A DNA stretch of 64,000 bases from Ceratodon purpureus (GCA_014871385.1 CM026426.1:78783566-78847565), one strand, 5' to 3'. Counted from the first letter of the stretch, positions 11,390 through 23,735 are shown. Program-made: numbers and translations. Notes: generated by a model not told the origin, from the letters alone.

Positions 11390-12355
11390 TTGAGACTCTC
11401 AACCCCCCTTAAACCCCCCAAACCCCCCTAAAGGCGTCCCTACAACCCCTCTTGACTCTACAGTCGGCCTAGTTGGTTGACTCCAGCACGAGTTGCCCTC
11501 TCTTTTCTGGCCTTCTTCCCATATGCCGCACGTGGTTAACTCCAACACCTAGAGGTTCGTAGAGCAGCTGCAGCCGTCCTCTTGCTTTTGGCAAGCGCCC
11601 GGGCGATTGCAATAACTAAGTCGTGTTGTGGGCGCCGGGGAGAGATCGGATGTTCAGAAGGTGGCGTCGCGATCAAGCTTTCCCTTCGTGCCGTTGAGGA
11701 ACGGAGCAGGTAACGAAGAGCAGCAGCAGGAGCTTCGAAGAAGAAGAGGGGCCGTTGCGGTCTCGTGAGGTGAGGAGCGGGCCGTGGAAGAGGGGGCAGC
11801 GGAGATTCAACAGAGAGAGGAGCTGCAGGGTGCAGAGCGGGGGAGAGCAGCTGAGGAGTAGAGGGAAGTAGCAGAGTCGGGAGCAACGTAGAGGAGCAGC
11901 AGGGACGGGAGCTGGGATGGCCAGCAAACGGCGTCGCTAGCGGGAGGGAGCCAGCAAGGGGGAGCGGGGTGCACTGTGTGGAGCAGAGGGCGAGGCAGCA
12001 GCGACGAGGAGCGGGGTAGGTTGTAGGGAGCAAGCGGAAGGAGCAGTTGCGACGAGGAGCAGAGGACATGGCAATAGCGAAGGCGAGCGGGGTGCGCTGC
12101 GAGGAGCAGCAGCAGAGGGGAGCAAGATGGAGCTGCGGCAGAAGGGAGTTAGGGAGAAGGAGCTGCGGCGCGGAGGAGTTGGGGCGCAAGGAGTGCGGGC
12201 GGAAGGAGCTCCGGCGCATTCGGAGCCGGGGAGCGCACGGGGCAAGCTGTAGAGGCGCAGCAGGCGAGCTGCGGAGAAGCGAGGGTTGAGCTGCGGAGGC
12301 GCAACAGGGGAGCTGCGGCGAGCTCTGGAATCAGACAGCTTAGGACTCCAGCAAG
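11390..12355 (+). other. GA-rich leader region, no gene
   Basis: Poly-C/CCCTAA-like pieces at 11400-11440 are followed by about 800 bases dominated by GAGCAGCGG, GGAGCTGCGG and AGGAGCAG units. Frames on the opposite strand here are Ser/Pro/Leu-rich artefacts of this bias. The stretch ends in CAGCAAG at a strong donor (GTAAGT, 12356), so it may be a transcribed 5' leader of the gene below. Confidence 0.45.
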
Positions 12356-12555
12356 GTAAGTTGCCGATCACTTCTCTCACCGACTCTCATTGTCTTTTTC
12401 GAGTTGAGTTGGAGTGAATCGGCCATGCCAAAGTCGTGAGGGCCCAGTTCAGCCATGGCCGCCACAGTCCTCTGTTCTATAAGTTTTTTGGATAAACAAT
12501 TTAACTAGTCTAATCCGCAAGAATAATCCATTGCTTGTGGTCTTTTGCTTTCCAG
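12356..12555 (+). other. Candidate leader intron
   Basis: It runs from GTAAGT at 12356 to TGCTTTCCAG ending at 12555. The next ATG is 6 bases into the following exon. Confidence 0.5.
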
Positions 12556-12560
12556 CTGCC

Positions 12561-14740
12561 ATGCGCAATCCCTCTATTATAAAATCTGTTGTGTTTGCAC
12601 TACTAGCGCTAGGGATGTCGAGCCGTAGGAAGGGAAAGGCCGTGGCTCCTCGGGTGGAGGATCGCACCAACAAGGCTGTGGAGAAGAAGGAGGTCGTTGA
12701 GGTTGCTGTCTGCAAGGAGGATGGCAACGATGTTGAGACGCCATGGGATGATGCTTTTGATTTGGAGGGCTTACCCCCTGCACTTCATAGACAACTCCAC
12801 CACCTCGCCCCATTTCTGCTCGGTAGGCAGGCTACGGATTACAATGAGGACTTCTTCCACCGCACCTTGCAGCTCTCTAATAAGGGGTTCAAGTTTAGTG
12901 ACCTCAGCAGCGACAAGCATTGCAAGAAGGCCGATTTCATCAATAAATGGCCAGAGAGTTCTTCTGGGCGGCACTATGTTGCTGACTGTGAGGATCTGGA
13001 GGCACAGAGGAATTACTTGGAGATATAACGGAAGACCTATGGAGGTGACCCTGACAATTGGGCATTCGCGACCTCCTTCCTTCGGGCTTGCCACCTCTTC
13101 TTTGGGGAGGGCGAGGATGTCAATTTCGCCCAAAAGGCGGAGGCCCTTCAGAAGGGGCGTGAGAAGCTGCCAACGCGTACTCCGCAGAAGTTGACACCCC
13201 CGGCCTTGAGGGAGCAGATTGAAGCCATCATCGACTTCCTTGCTGGCCACATCCCCACTGCAGGCAGCAAGGGCAAGGGCGGAGGGGCGGAGGCGAGCTG
13301 CGGAGCCAAAGGCAGTTGGAGCCACCTCCAAGGCCTTCACGGCCGCGGAGGCAAAGAAGGTTAGGGGTCCTAGATCCCTGCCCGCTCCTGCCAAGACCGT
13401 GGCAAAGAAGAAGGCCGTGAAGACCCTAGCTGCCATTGTCATCAAGGTGCAGCCCTTGGTCGCAACGGATCCGAAGCAGGTCCTGGAGGAGCAGCGCCTC
13501 AAGAAGAAGTCCTTGGAGGCGGCACTTGTGAAGGTGGAGGCCAGCCGGGACCTCGTTAAGGTCGACCTTGCAACCCAACGGGACTACATCAATGCCAAGG
13601 TGGCCGAGGAGTCCAAGCTCTATGACGACATCTTCTCCGCTTGCGAGGCCGCCAAGAAAGCCGCGGCTGATGGTAACGATTAAGAGAAGAGGCGCTATGA
13701 TCAAGCGGCCCGCTTAGGCCAAGATAAGCTGGGGCTTGCAAGCAAGGCACTCCTTGAGGCCCAGGCCCGCTTTGATAGGGTCTACAAGAAGTTGGAGGAG
13801 ATGGAAGCCGATGAGCACAGACGGCATGCTAACGTCTCCGCGCTGACAGCGGAGATCTCGGCCTTGGAGTTGGCATCAACTTTTTAGCGGCCAAAAAAGG
13901 TGTTGGATCGTTACCCTCGGGGGCTCCAGGTGTTGCCAATAGCCCTGAACGACCCATGCCCCTTCCGCGAGAGTTACTTTGTTGACACTTGCTGCATACC
14001 TTTGTTCTGCGGCTGCTTGGCACATCCCCATTGTATGTTTGAGGCAGTCTTCTCCCAGGGACGCCCGATGTCGTCGATGCGAGCGGAGGTTGAATGGAGG
14101 ATGGCTTGGGCAGTGGGGCTTCGACCTTGACTCCAAGGTCGCGAAGGAGTTACGTCTCACGGAGGAAATCTTTCTGGCCAAGCCCGTTTCACCACGTGCT
14201 GGCAGCAAGCGCCCCGCTGCCCCCTATGTGGCAGCGCTTCCGTGGAAGAAGGCCAAGGGCGACCAAGGTTTGTTGCCCCTAAACCTACCTACCCATTGCT
14301 TGTTGCCTGCCTTGTTGGTACATTCGAATGTTACTTCTTTTCTAATTCTTGTTTGTTGGCAGCAATTGCAGAGGATGCTCTCCCCAACTCAGACTCCCTA
14401 GCCTTCGATCTTACGCAATGCTCTCCTCATGAGACCTAGGCAGCCCTATCCGGAGATGGGAACAAGGACTCCTCCGCCACCACGCAAGGACCAGGTGAAG
14501 GTGAGAAGAACAAGGACGACACCAACATGGAGGGACTGTCAAGCCTTGTTGAGGCAATTGCCACAAATGCAGCCGTGGAGTAGATTTCCACCTTGGATAG
14601 TTTTCTAGGCCGGGTTAAGGATTTGCTGGTAGCGACTGTAGGTCTGGACTTTTATGGGCCACCTTTCTCAAACTTTTCCAAAGTTGAAAACAATTTGCCT
14701 CTGGAGTGCAATGTCTTTTTGAAAGAAATGACATTCTTGT
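12561..14740 (+). pseudogene. Unrecognised decayed gene with coiled coil
   Basis: The first ATG after the leader intron gives a basic/acidic N-terminus (MSSRRKGKAVAPRVEDRTNK). A folded-looking part follows (PPALHRQLHHLAPFLLGRQ, SNKGFKFSDLSSDKHCKKAD, then DNWAFATSFLRACHLFFGEG). An Ala/Lys-rich coiled coil follows (VAKKKAVKTLAAIVIKV, LEAQARFDRVYKKLEEME), and an acidic tail. An intron at about 14268-14361 (GTTTGT...TTGGCAG) keeps the frame. There are several stops and frame changes, so it is decayed. I do not recognise the family. It may be a gene of yet another mobile element. Confidence 0.4.
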
Positions 14741-15894
14741 AACCCTTCTTTTTTATTTGCAACTGTATTTCTTCTTTATTGTGGACTGCCGACAGCAAGG
14801 GCTGCATTTTAGCCGCCATTTTATCTTTCGACCTATTATTCTCTTCAAGCTCGCGCTATCTGAGAGCCAAGGCCGTCTTTGAAGTTCTTCCCTTTGTATT
14901 TCCCTTCTTATATGCAACGAGGTTGCATTTCTTATTTGCAAGCTTTTTTGTTCTTTTTTTTTCTTATTTCATTAATCGCAACTATAATTCCTTTTAATAT
15001 TTACAAATGCTATTATTTTCCATATGCGACCTACTTCATCACTTATGTACAACTGTTTTTTTATTTTTATCTTATTCTATTAGAATCAACCGTGGTCCTT
15101 TTTTTATTTGCAACCTTCCTTTTTTTTCTTGTTGTTGGCAGCAAGGGCTGTATTATACCCACCACTACCTGTTCAGAGCACCAGGTTCACGAAGGAGCCA
15201 ACCTCTACGACCGAAATGACAAACTCTACATTCCTTCCTAATTACTTTATACTTTTTAAGTGCCAAACTCCATTTTGTGTTTGCAACTCATGTGGTCTCT
15301 TGTTTTCAATTGTTTTTATTTCTTATTTTGCGCTGGCAGCAGGCTCCACCGTCAATGGCACCACCAGAAGTTCTAAGCAATTTTCCGATTCAGACCCTAG
15401 CTCTTTGAAACACCGGCCATTGTTTAGACTTTCTATATTTTATTTTATTTTTTATTTGCACCCTAGGATTCATTTCTTAATTGCAACTGTCTTTGTTTTT
15501 AATTTCCGGTGGCAGCACGTAGTTCAAGGGTCCTTCAAATTTGCCGCATACATTAATAGAGGAAGTCCCACAGAAAGTCCTGAATGGTAAGCGAAACCAC
15601 TACCTGAACTCACTAACGACTTGGCGAAGAACCTAATGACATCCTACATACTGTAACTATCCATCCCCGAAATAACTTTTCCTACACCTTTACAATCTTG
15701 ATCCTTTTGGGAACAATGACATCTGCAGCTGTAAGGTGTCTCTCATGGCGCTGGTTGATCTGCATCCAACAAATCTTGTCATTTTCGTTTGCTGGCAGCA
15801 AGGAGCTCCAAATAGCCAATTCCCAACACATCTAAACAACACGATGAATTTGCCTAGACTCGTACCTTTTTCTCACAAACACCATTGGCCTCTC
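14741..15894 (+). other. T-rich non-coding stretch
   Basis: Runs of TTTATTTGCAAC and similar T-rich segments alternate with short blocks that begin after (T/C)TGGCAG. Examples: 14785 (GACAGCAAGGGCTG), 15133 (GGCAGCAAGGGCTG), 15331 and 15789. They look like repeated T-rich introns ending in TGGCAG, separated by exon scraps. No credible coding frame was found. Confidence 0.4.
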
Positions 15895-16585
15895 TCACAA
15901 CCCGGTGTACTGCCCAGGTACGTCATCTCCAAGTGCCATTGCAATTTCGTGCCGCAGGTGGAATACTAGCCAATCCTTGCCAACTTTGAATGTTGGCAGC
16001 AGGTTCCCCCTAAACATATAAGACACTTCCATTATCACCTCCTCTGGTAGGTGATCCATCGCTTTCCACTGACTGTTGGCAGCCCCCCTATACCTTGTAT
16101 ACATGAACTTGGTGTATAATGTTTGTCTTCCCATGTGATAGCGGAAGACAATGCTGGTCTTGTTGGCAACGCACTTGATGACATCTTGGCCAATGTGGAA
16201 CTTCTCGTTCCACCCTAGGTTCATCAGATTGTTCAGCAGAGCCTCGGATGGACTACTCAAAACAAATAGTGTAGGTGTCCGCCTAATGCTGTTAGCAGCT
16301 ACCGCAAACAAATCAACCATAACATGGATTGGCATAAACCATTGGTGGTGGACAAAGTTGCTACCAGTTGTTGCTTTCATAGCATTTGCAAAATCGAGAG
16401 TGAGATTTGTTCTAAACGCCTAAGATGTGTGCATGTCTGGCAAAGGCTTCTCCACATCGTTGAACCCTGGAAGCGGCAGTGCTTCAACCTTTCCGTACAG
16501 CGTGTCACCTGTTGGAGGCAAATACAGACCACCAAGGAAGAATGTACCTATGTCCAGCAAATCCGCAAGGCTCTGTCGATTCCGT
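15895..16585 (-). pseudogene. Downstream half of an interrupted minus-strand gene
   Basis: An open minus-strand frame reads TGSNFVHHQWFMPIHVMVDL, LNNLMNLGWNEKFHIGQDV and EVIMEVSYMFRGNLLPTFKV. I do not recognise the family. The frame to its left is set aside by a retrotransposon insertion. Its phase equals that of the frame at 21841-22274 once the element and one copy of its target duplication are left out. It carries at least one internal stop, so it was probably already a pseudogene. Confidence 0.5.
16581..16585. repeat. Target site duplication TCCGT (left copy)
   Basis: TCCGT lies directly before the 5' LTR and again at 21836-21840 directly after the 3' LTR. This is the 5-base duplication typical of LTR retrotransposon insertion. 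Confidence 0.9.
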
Positions 16586-17066
16586 TGTTAACCGGAGATT
16601 TCTTAATCTCTCCTTCCTTAGTCTCCACTAGTTGTTTTACAGTTTTTCATCCCTGTCCACGACAGTAATCCAGTTGGCTGGATGAACTCTGTCAGAGCCG
16701 ACTGGATGAACTCTGTCAGAGCCGACTGGATGAACTCTGTCGAAGCCAACTGGATGAATTCTGTCGCAGCCGACTGGATGATTCTGTTAGTTTTCAGAGG
16801 GTTTATGAGGCAGGTTTAGGGTTTTGGGAGATCATTCTACACCAGAGCAGGTAGAGTCAGAGAGGTCTGAGAGCTGTTACGAACTGTTGAACCATATGTT
16901 TGGGGCTGTTTTGACCCATTTTATGCAATTTTGACCTCTTTTTGCACTTCTATTCTACATTTCCAACAACTTATGAGTGTTTGGAGCACTTAGCTTAGTT
17001 GGGTTTCGTTGGGTTTTGATGGAATTGTGAAGGCTAGGGTTTAGTTGGTAAATCCTTCCTTTACCA
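16586..17066 (+). repeat. 5' LTR
   Basis: It starts TGTTAACCGGAG and ends CCTTTACCA. It holds about five copies of a 24-base tandem unit (GATGAACTCTGTCAGAGCCG plus ACTG). The 3' LTR has fewer copies, which explains the length difference. Confidence 0.92.
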
Positions 17067-18256
17067 TCGGCGACCATGCTTTAGTTCGTACCATGTGATC
17101 TCTTGCTGGTTGTAAGCTGTTCCACACACTAGAAAGGTCCTAAAGTACACACATTAGGTCTGCAGAGGTGCAGCAGTGACTGTCAGGAGCGTTTAGGGGT
17201 GCTGAACTGCTGTCACTGTAATTCCTAGGTGCTGAACAGTTTTTGGCAGGGTGTGGGGAGTCACCGCAGTGTTAGAATTGGTCGGCGGAGTGTTGTCCAA
17301 CCACTGGCAGGGTCTCAAGACAATTGAAGTCCAGCAAGACTATTGCAGTAGAGAGGGCAGTGGCGGCCAAAGAGTTTCAGATGTTTTCAGAGGTGGAGAC
17401 ATTCGTGCAGCAACGGTGGCAGTCCAGCACGTGTCCAGGGAGCAGTATCAGCAGGGGCGGCTCTGTTGCAGGCTCGTGGGCGTAGGTGATGAGAGGAGTT
17501 GAAGGGACAAATTTGCTTTAGCGTTGACCCCTGTGAACTAAGGGCAGTTCATGAGCGAAAAAGGGGATAAGGCTGCTTCAAGCCAGATTTGAACTCCAAC
17601 TGTGAAAAGGGGCGAAAGGTAAGTAACCCAAGATTTTAGGATTTCAAATTTCAACTTTCAGATCCGAGAATAAAAGTTTGAATTTTGAATTTGAGGAGCT
17701 CAATTTGAGACCTCGGTCGGCTTTGCAGACCTCGATTTGGAGATCTAGGTTGGTGGTGGAACGTCGTTTTTTGGGACGTCGGTTGAGATTTGGGACCTGG
17801 ACCTAAGGTTGGCACATGCAAGAACAGACTGATAATTTGGGTTGCTGAGTGCATTTGGCCAGATTCAGGGTGATTTCTGTTTCAAGTATGGTCAGCACTG
17901 TAACCACCGGACTAATTTTCTAAGGGTCAGTATAGTGTGAAAAAGGAGATAGGAACAAGTTAGGGGCAATTTTGCAGAACTGCCTTGGTTTGTTCTTATT
18001 TGCTAGAAAAAGTGTTTGTAAGCACTAATTAGGCCACAGAGCCGTCTGTAGGGTCCATGAGTGCTAAAGTGGCAGGGACTACAAATATGAAAGGGAAGGA
18101 GCCAAGTGCTGGTAGCTGACTGATCGGAGGAGGCCAAGCAGAGCCGACCGCAGCAGACAGGTTGTAATAGCCGCCAAGACTAGGCAGAACACACAGTTGA
18201 CTGAACGCAGCCGACAAACAATATCAGACGTCTGATAGTATCAGCCGTTCACACCG

Positions 18257-20981
18257 ATGGAGGAAGGTGACTTGAATGATCTGCAAGCTGAGAGACAAGC
18301 CATGGAGAGGTACAAACGCTGGCTGCAACATGAAGAGCAGACAGTAGAACCGACGTCACCTGAGGTACGCAGCCGACTTAGCTCGCAGGGCAGTGCAGCT
18401 ATGCATGAGGGTGAACTCGTTGACATGGAGGTCGAAGATGACATTTCAACATCAGATGGGAATATACAAGAGAGCCGATTTTAAGAGGGAAGGCAGTTTG
18501 AAAAAGGAGATAAACTAAACAGTCATCTTGATCAAGCCAACATTCCCTGGAGATATCAGGAGAGGAGAAGGACTGCGTCGATCAGGGGGGACTTCTCCCC
18601 TGTAGTAGACGACTACAACACAATGTGTGAGGAGAGACGTCAGACACAGGAGGTTATCGCGGAGCCGACACACTGGCCAAGCACAGTCACTGGCACAACC
18701 GACATAGAAGCTGACCAGACCCGGCTACGCAGCCGACCTGTATCTCCAGGGCATCTGCCAAAAACTCCCAAGACGCTGCCAGCGCATTCTTGGACTTAAG
18801 GCAGAACTTGGAAGAAACAAGAAGTCGATTAGTTCAAGAGCACAGGGCGGTGAACCACTCCGAAGGCATCCCTGGTAAGCATGTTCACTTCCTGAATGAG
18901 TTCCAACTTCCGGCTGAGTGGGAGCTAGATGAGGAGGACCGATGGGCAGTGGAGGCGTTCAGGGCCGACTTGTTGGCTAAGCGGGAGCGGGCTAGACAGC
19001 AGCATACAACTCAAGCCCAAGGTAGGCCAGACCAAGGTAAATATCTCGTGCAGCTCGAAGCCTTGCAGCAGACTGCACCATTGGGAGTAGCATTGTCAAA
19101 CCAACAACACACAGAGCCGCAGTGGCCGGTGGAGCAGCACCCAACAGTAGAGGAAGCCGAGTTCAATCGGCGTGTTCGGAAGGCAGCCCAGCAATTGGCA
19201 GCGCAGCAGTTGGCAGCTCAACAGTTGGTTGCGCAGCAGCAAGAACAGGAGCAGCAGAAACAAGACCAACAGGAGCAGACGCAAGTCAAGGATTGGTGGA
19301 AGGAGCCTCGAAGGAGGCAAGAGCATGAGCGCACTGGAGGGATACTAGCAAGGCCGCCTAATCTATCTACCATGGGCAGGAGCGTTTCAAGACCATTGCT
19401 TGCACAGCCGGCCTTGACGACACACAGGTTTTCCGGATATTTGGGCAACCTGACAGGTGATGGGTACGACGCTCGGCAGTCGACTCAGTCAGTATGGTAT
19501 CCTCGGCAATCTGCACAACCAACTTTTAGAGACTCAATACCTGGTCCAACTTAGGTGGCCCGGCTAGTGGATGCTCGATCTACTCCAGCACCTCTGAACT
19601 ATAGTGTTGCTGAGTTTTTGCGAGCCGATCGAACAGTGCCGACTGCCACTAAGATACAGACGACTTATCCGGCCACTTTGGCAGGATATCCCCCTGAAGT
19701 ACCAATGCTGCGCACAGCCAACTTTAAGTTTGGTCCTCCACAGCCACCAGTCAGTGCACAGCGGAAGCAATTACCGTACCGGATATACAAGGAGGGAACT
19801 GACCCTGATGCTCACCTGAGGCATTTTGACAAGTGCGCTTGGTTTAATGGAGAAACCAATGAGATTGTACCCATCCTTTTGTTTGGAACAACCCTTGTTG
19901 ATAAGGCCCAGACTTGGTTTGATGATTGGCTGGATCATCACCCCAATTGTACTTGGGAGGAGGCTAAGGAGGCGTTCAAGTTGCCGTACAGAGAACAGGT
20001 CTCCGATGAGCAGGTGTACATGACCCTGCGGACTTTCAAACAGGGTGAAGGAGAGAAAGTCCAAGACTATTACGAGCGCTTCATGAACCTGGTCAAGTGT
20101 CTCCAAACTGAGGTGGGTGAAGGCTTTCAGTTGACGTATTTCAGGGTAGGACTGTTGGATTATTTGAAGGTGACAACTAGCAGTTCTACAGCCAACACCT
20201 TGACGGAACTGAAGGAGTTAGCACGACGCTGTGAGACTCACTGTACAGATGCTTCACGGAAGAACCTGTACTTTCAGCCTAAGAAGACAGAGCCGACCAA
20301 CAGCCGGTCTACTACCGCACCAATGCAGACAGTCAAAGCCAACACTGCCAACAAGAGATTTTGCACAGTGTGCAATAAATATTTGAACATGAGGATTCAT
20401 ACTGCTTCTTCAATCCAGACAACCCCAACAACAGACTTCCCCAACAAGAAGATCAACCAATGGTGGGAGTCAATGCTGTTTTTGCTCATGAACAAGCTAG
20501 CAGCTCTGGGAGGCCTGTCAACAGCCGACCTGGAGGATATCAGAATGGCGGTTCTAGCAGAAACGATGCCTGCTACCTCTGCTTGGGCATTGATCATCAA
20601 ATGCGTAACTATCCATTACGATTGCAGTTTCAGCAATTACTAGCTTCTGAAAAACAATGTACTCATATTGTGGGTGTCAATAGTGTGGAGTTGCAGGAGC
20701 AAGACGATCCGGAGGTGGCAGTCACGCTAACCAGAGCTGCTAGGGTGAAGGCTGGTCTATCCTTGGAAAATAGAGAAGTTAACGGGTCGGAACCAAGACA
20801 TCAGGTTGATTGGGAGAAGAAGGAGCGTCTTCGAAAGGAGTTCATTGCATTCACAGGATGCCATCGGATTCAAGCAGCGGCTGCTATTTGTCAACACTCC
20901 ATTGAAGAAGACGATCTTGGCAACGGAGCAGACAGGAGCACGGCAGGAGCATTTTTACTGCCCAACCGCTCTAGACAGTGA
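18257..20981 (+). pseudogene. gag-like region of the LTR fossil
   Basis: The central part is a Retrotrans_gag (capsid) domain: LPYRIYKEGTDPDAHLRHFD, then DKAQTWFDDWLDHHPNCTWE and VQDYYERFMNLVKCLQTE, the signature layout of Ty3-type gag. Before it lies a long Gln/Glu-rich stretch (AAQQLAAQQLAAQQLVAQQQ). After it are zinc-knuckle-like cysteine clusters. The region is broken in about three places. Confidence 0.85.
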
Positions 20982-21388
20982 AGTCCCAATTCCAGGAGGC
21001 AGCTCCCTAGGTGGCTCTTGCGAGCCGACTCCTTTATACAGCCGACCGCCAGAGTCTTCTTCAGAGGGCTCTCAGGATGATTATCAGGGCGCCAATCAAG
21101 CTTCTAGGAAGCCAATTTGTGCACAACCGACTTCTATGAGGCTAACTGTTTCAAACTTAAGCTCCACCGATGGGCTCAAGCAAGAGCGACACCACCAACG
21201 GACGACTTCATGGCAAGTGTCAGCATCATTGGAAGCTAGGCAGAGATTCCATGTTTTTAATACCAAGGATTAGTTTTCTTCACCACCGTTTAGTAGTTTA
21301 GTCAGTATTTCTTACTTCACCGCTTTGCCTTCTTTCCACTCACCACCCTTTCTCTTAGTCTCCATGCGTTCTGAGGGCAGAACTACCG

Positions 21389-21402
21389 GAAAAAGGGGAT
21401 AA
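21389..21402 (+). other. Polypurine tract
   Basis: GAAAAAGGGGATAA lies directly before the 3' LTR, where LTR elements prime plus-strand synthesis. A similar phrase (GAAAAAGGGGATAA) also occurs near 17560, as part of the internal region. Confidence 0.75.
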
Positions 21403-21835
21403 TGTTAACCGGAGATTTCTTAATCTCCCCTTCCTTAGTCTCCACTAGTTGTTTTACAGTTTTTCATCCCTGTCCTCGACAGTCATCCAGTCAGCTGGAT
21501 GAACTCTGTCAGAGCCGACTGGATGAACTCTATCGGAGCCGACTAGATGATTCAATTAGTTTTCAGAGGGTTTATGAGGCAGGTTTAGAGTTTTGGGAGA
21601 TCATTCTACACTAGAGCAGGTAGAGTCAGAGAGGTCTGAGAGCTGTTAGGAACTATTGTACCATGTGTTTGGGGCTGTTTTGACCCATTTTATGCAGTTT
21701 TGACCTCTTTTTGCACTTGTATTGTACATTTCTAGCAACTTATGAGTGTTTGGAGCACTTAGCTTAGTTGGGTTTTGTTGGGTTTTGATGGAATTGTGAA
21801 GGCTAAGGTTTAGTTGGTAAATCCTCCCTTTACCA
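21403..21835 (+). repeat. 3' LTR
   Basis: It starts TGTTAACCGGAG and ends CCTTTACCA, matching the 5' LTR along its length with about 5% differences and fewer internal 24-base units. It is followed by the target duplication TCCGT at 21836-21840. Confidence 0.92.
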
Positions 21836-21840
21836 TCCGT

Positions 21841-23215
21841 GTAACCTCTCCAATCTCAACATGGAGCAGAAGAATAGGACCAAGGATAGATGCCGGATGT
21901 ACCCAATCTTCCAAAAGCGACGCGTACAGGTAGTTTGCCATACCCAAATTGGTTGCTGCCTCCTCGGGATCCAAGCGGAGATGCCTTGGCTGATATGCAT
22001 GCTGCACAAGCACCTTATCGAGGTCGCATGCTCCATGCTACGTGGACATCCAGAAGAAATCTCTGATCTGCGCTTTGAAGGCCCCCAAAAAAATTTCTCT
22101 ACCATGTCGCCTTGCCTCTCTACCCCAAGGCCCTTCCGACGCTGGTTGCAGCATATCCCATGAATCACGATCCACCCTCATGGGGATCCAGTTTCTTTCC
22201 AAGTCTTGAGTGTTATGCAGGATGACACTCTGTACTAGGGAGTTTGGACGTCTAGCCATACCACTAGAATGCATGAAACTTTTGACTGTGAACTCAAAAA
22301 CTTACAAATGTTGTCGTCGTTGTCATCCACCGCGAGAACTACATGCTGTCAACTTACCCTCCGCCATCACGAACGGCTAAATCCGACGTCCACGGCGTCG
22401 CAAGCAAGGTACTCATCCCGAAACCCCAAATTCCAAACACAGGTACTCTCTCCAACCTCATCCCGAATTCCCAATTCCCAACTCAGGTACTCTCTCCAAC
22501 CTATGTGGATGCCAGACCGCTGGCAGCGTTTGGGAGACCACTACAGCTAAAACATAAATCTCTATAGCACAATGCGTGACCACCCACAACCCAAATCGAA
22601 AAACCTGACGAAGCCTTAGGAGGCCTCCACCGCTCCATCCTGGTTGACAACGTAACCGCGACAACCTCTCACAGGATCGCATGAGGTTCGGAATGAGCGT
22701 TGGCAGTATTTCGACATCAAGACCTTCTGCTCGTTGCATCTCAAAGGGGGAGCGGCAACTCGATTCCAGTAGCTGGCCAAACTGAGTCAAGTATTGCAAG
22801 AGGTCATAAAGCCCACCACCGCTGACACCCTTCTGCAATGCTTGGATTCCGTGCGCGAAGAGGCTCCGTTCTCGACCTGCTGGAATACTCGCGCGAGGGG
22901 AGAGAAGCCTTCCAGCGCGACTACTGGCTGGACCCCCCGAACGCCAATTTGGCGACCTTTTAGCGACCTGCTGGCACCATTGGTGCCAGCAAGTAAAGTG
23001 CACGGGCATGGCCAAATTTTCAGGCACAGATTCCGACCAAAGGCCCGTTGGAGACCCCAATCTTCCCCCAATGCCTTACGAAATGGCGTTGGTACCTTTA
23101 GATGATGAAAGCGCGCAACACAGCCGCCAACAAGAGTCCTATGATCCGTAGACTTAGTGGGCCAATCAAATGCTAACTTGGTGAGTAGTACTAGAAGTAG
23201 CGTGTTGACTTTCAT
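21841..23215 (-). pseudogene. Upstream half of the interrupted minus-strand gene
   Basis: The minus-strand frame from 22274 leftward reads HNTQDLERNWIPMRVDRDSW, REIFLGAFKAQIRDFFW and NLGMANYLYASLLEDWVHPA. It runs into the LTR insertion point in the phase used at 15895-16585. Further upstream a frame begins MKVNTLLLVLLTKLAFDW at 23215, followed by another (22458-23060) with many Ser/Gly/Leu. Frame changes and stops show decay. No family recognised. A perfect 11-base-arm inverted repeat (TGCTGGCACCA/TGGTGCCAGCA) lies at about 22968-22990. Confidence 0.4.
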
Positions 23216-23735
23216 CCTCTCTTATGGCTTGTAAAGAAGAGTAGTATACTTTGGTGATACTTGGATAATAACTAGGCACTACCTTAATGATACTTAGGTA
23301 TTACGTAGGAAGAAATTTGAAATATAATTTAAAAAATTAAAAAAATAATAAGAATGATAGTAATAGTAACAATAATAATATTAATAATAAATCTGAAGGA
23401 AAGACGGAAGAAGGTAAAAAAACAAAAATGAGAACGACAGAAACTACGATCAATAAGAGAATAGGTAGTCGAGGATGTGAAGGAACATACTTAGGGAAAG
23501 AAGGGGAAAGAAGAAGAACTAAACCAACCAAAACTGGGACTCGGAAGAGAATGAAGATGTGAAGGCACTGGAGTAGAAAGAAGGGGAAAAAAACAAAAAA
23601 TAAAAAATCAACGATGGAAATAAAGATAGAGAAGAAAGTCGATGGGAATAACGATGTAGGAAATAAAGAGAGAAGAGGGAATTGAATGGTAGGAGAATGA
23701 AGAAAGGAATAAAAGATAAATAAATAAATATGTCC

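Larger units (their letters stand above)
16586..21835 (+). mobile_element. Gag-only LTR retrotransposon fossil (Ty3-like gag)
   Basis: The element is 5.25 kb with LTRs of 481 bases (16586-17066) and 433 bases (21403-21835), both TG...CA. Its internal region is about 4.3 kb. The only coding part visible is a gag-like region. No protease, reverse transcriptase, RNase H or integrase motif appears, so it fits the class of terminal-repeat retrotransposons carrying only GAG, which need proteins from a partner element. A purine tract (AAAAAGGGGATAA) sits right before the 3' LTR. By eye the LTRs differ at roughly 20 of about 420 aligned bases, near 5%, suggesting an insertion perhaps a few million years old if plant-like rates hold. 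The gag is broken, by about three breaks. The element lies inside an older minus-strand gene. Confidence 0.9.

Noticed and set aside
11536-12380. Long minus-strand frames rich in Ser, Pro, Leu and Arg
   Set aside because: They lie over the GA-rich biased stretch; the composition alone explains the lack of stops and no motif is present.
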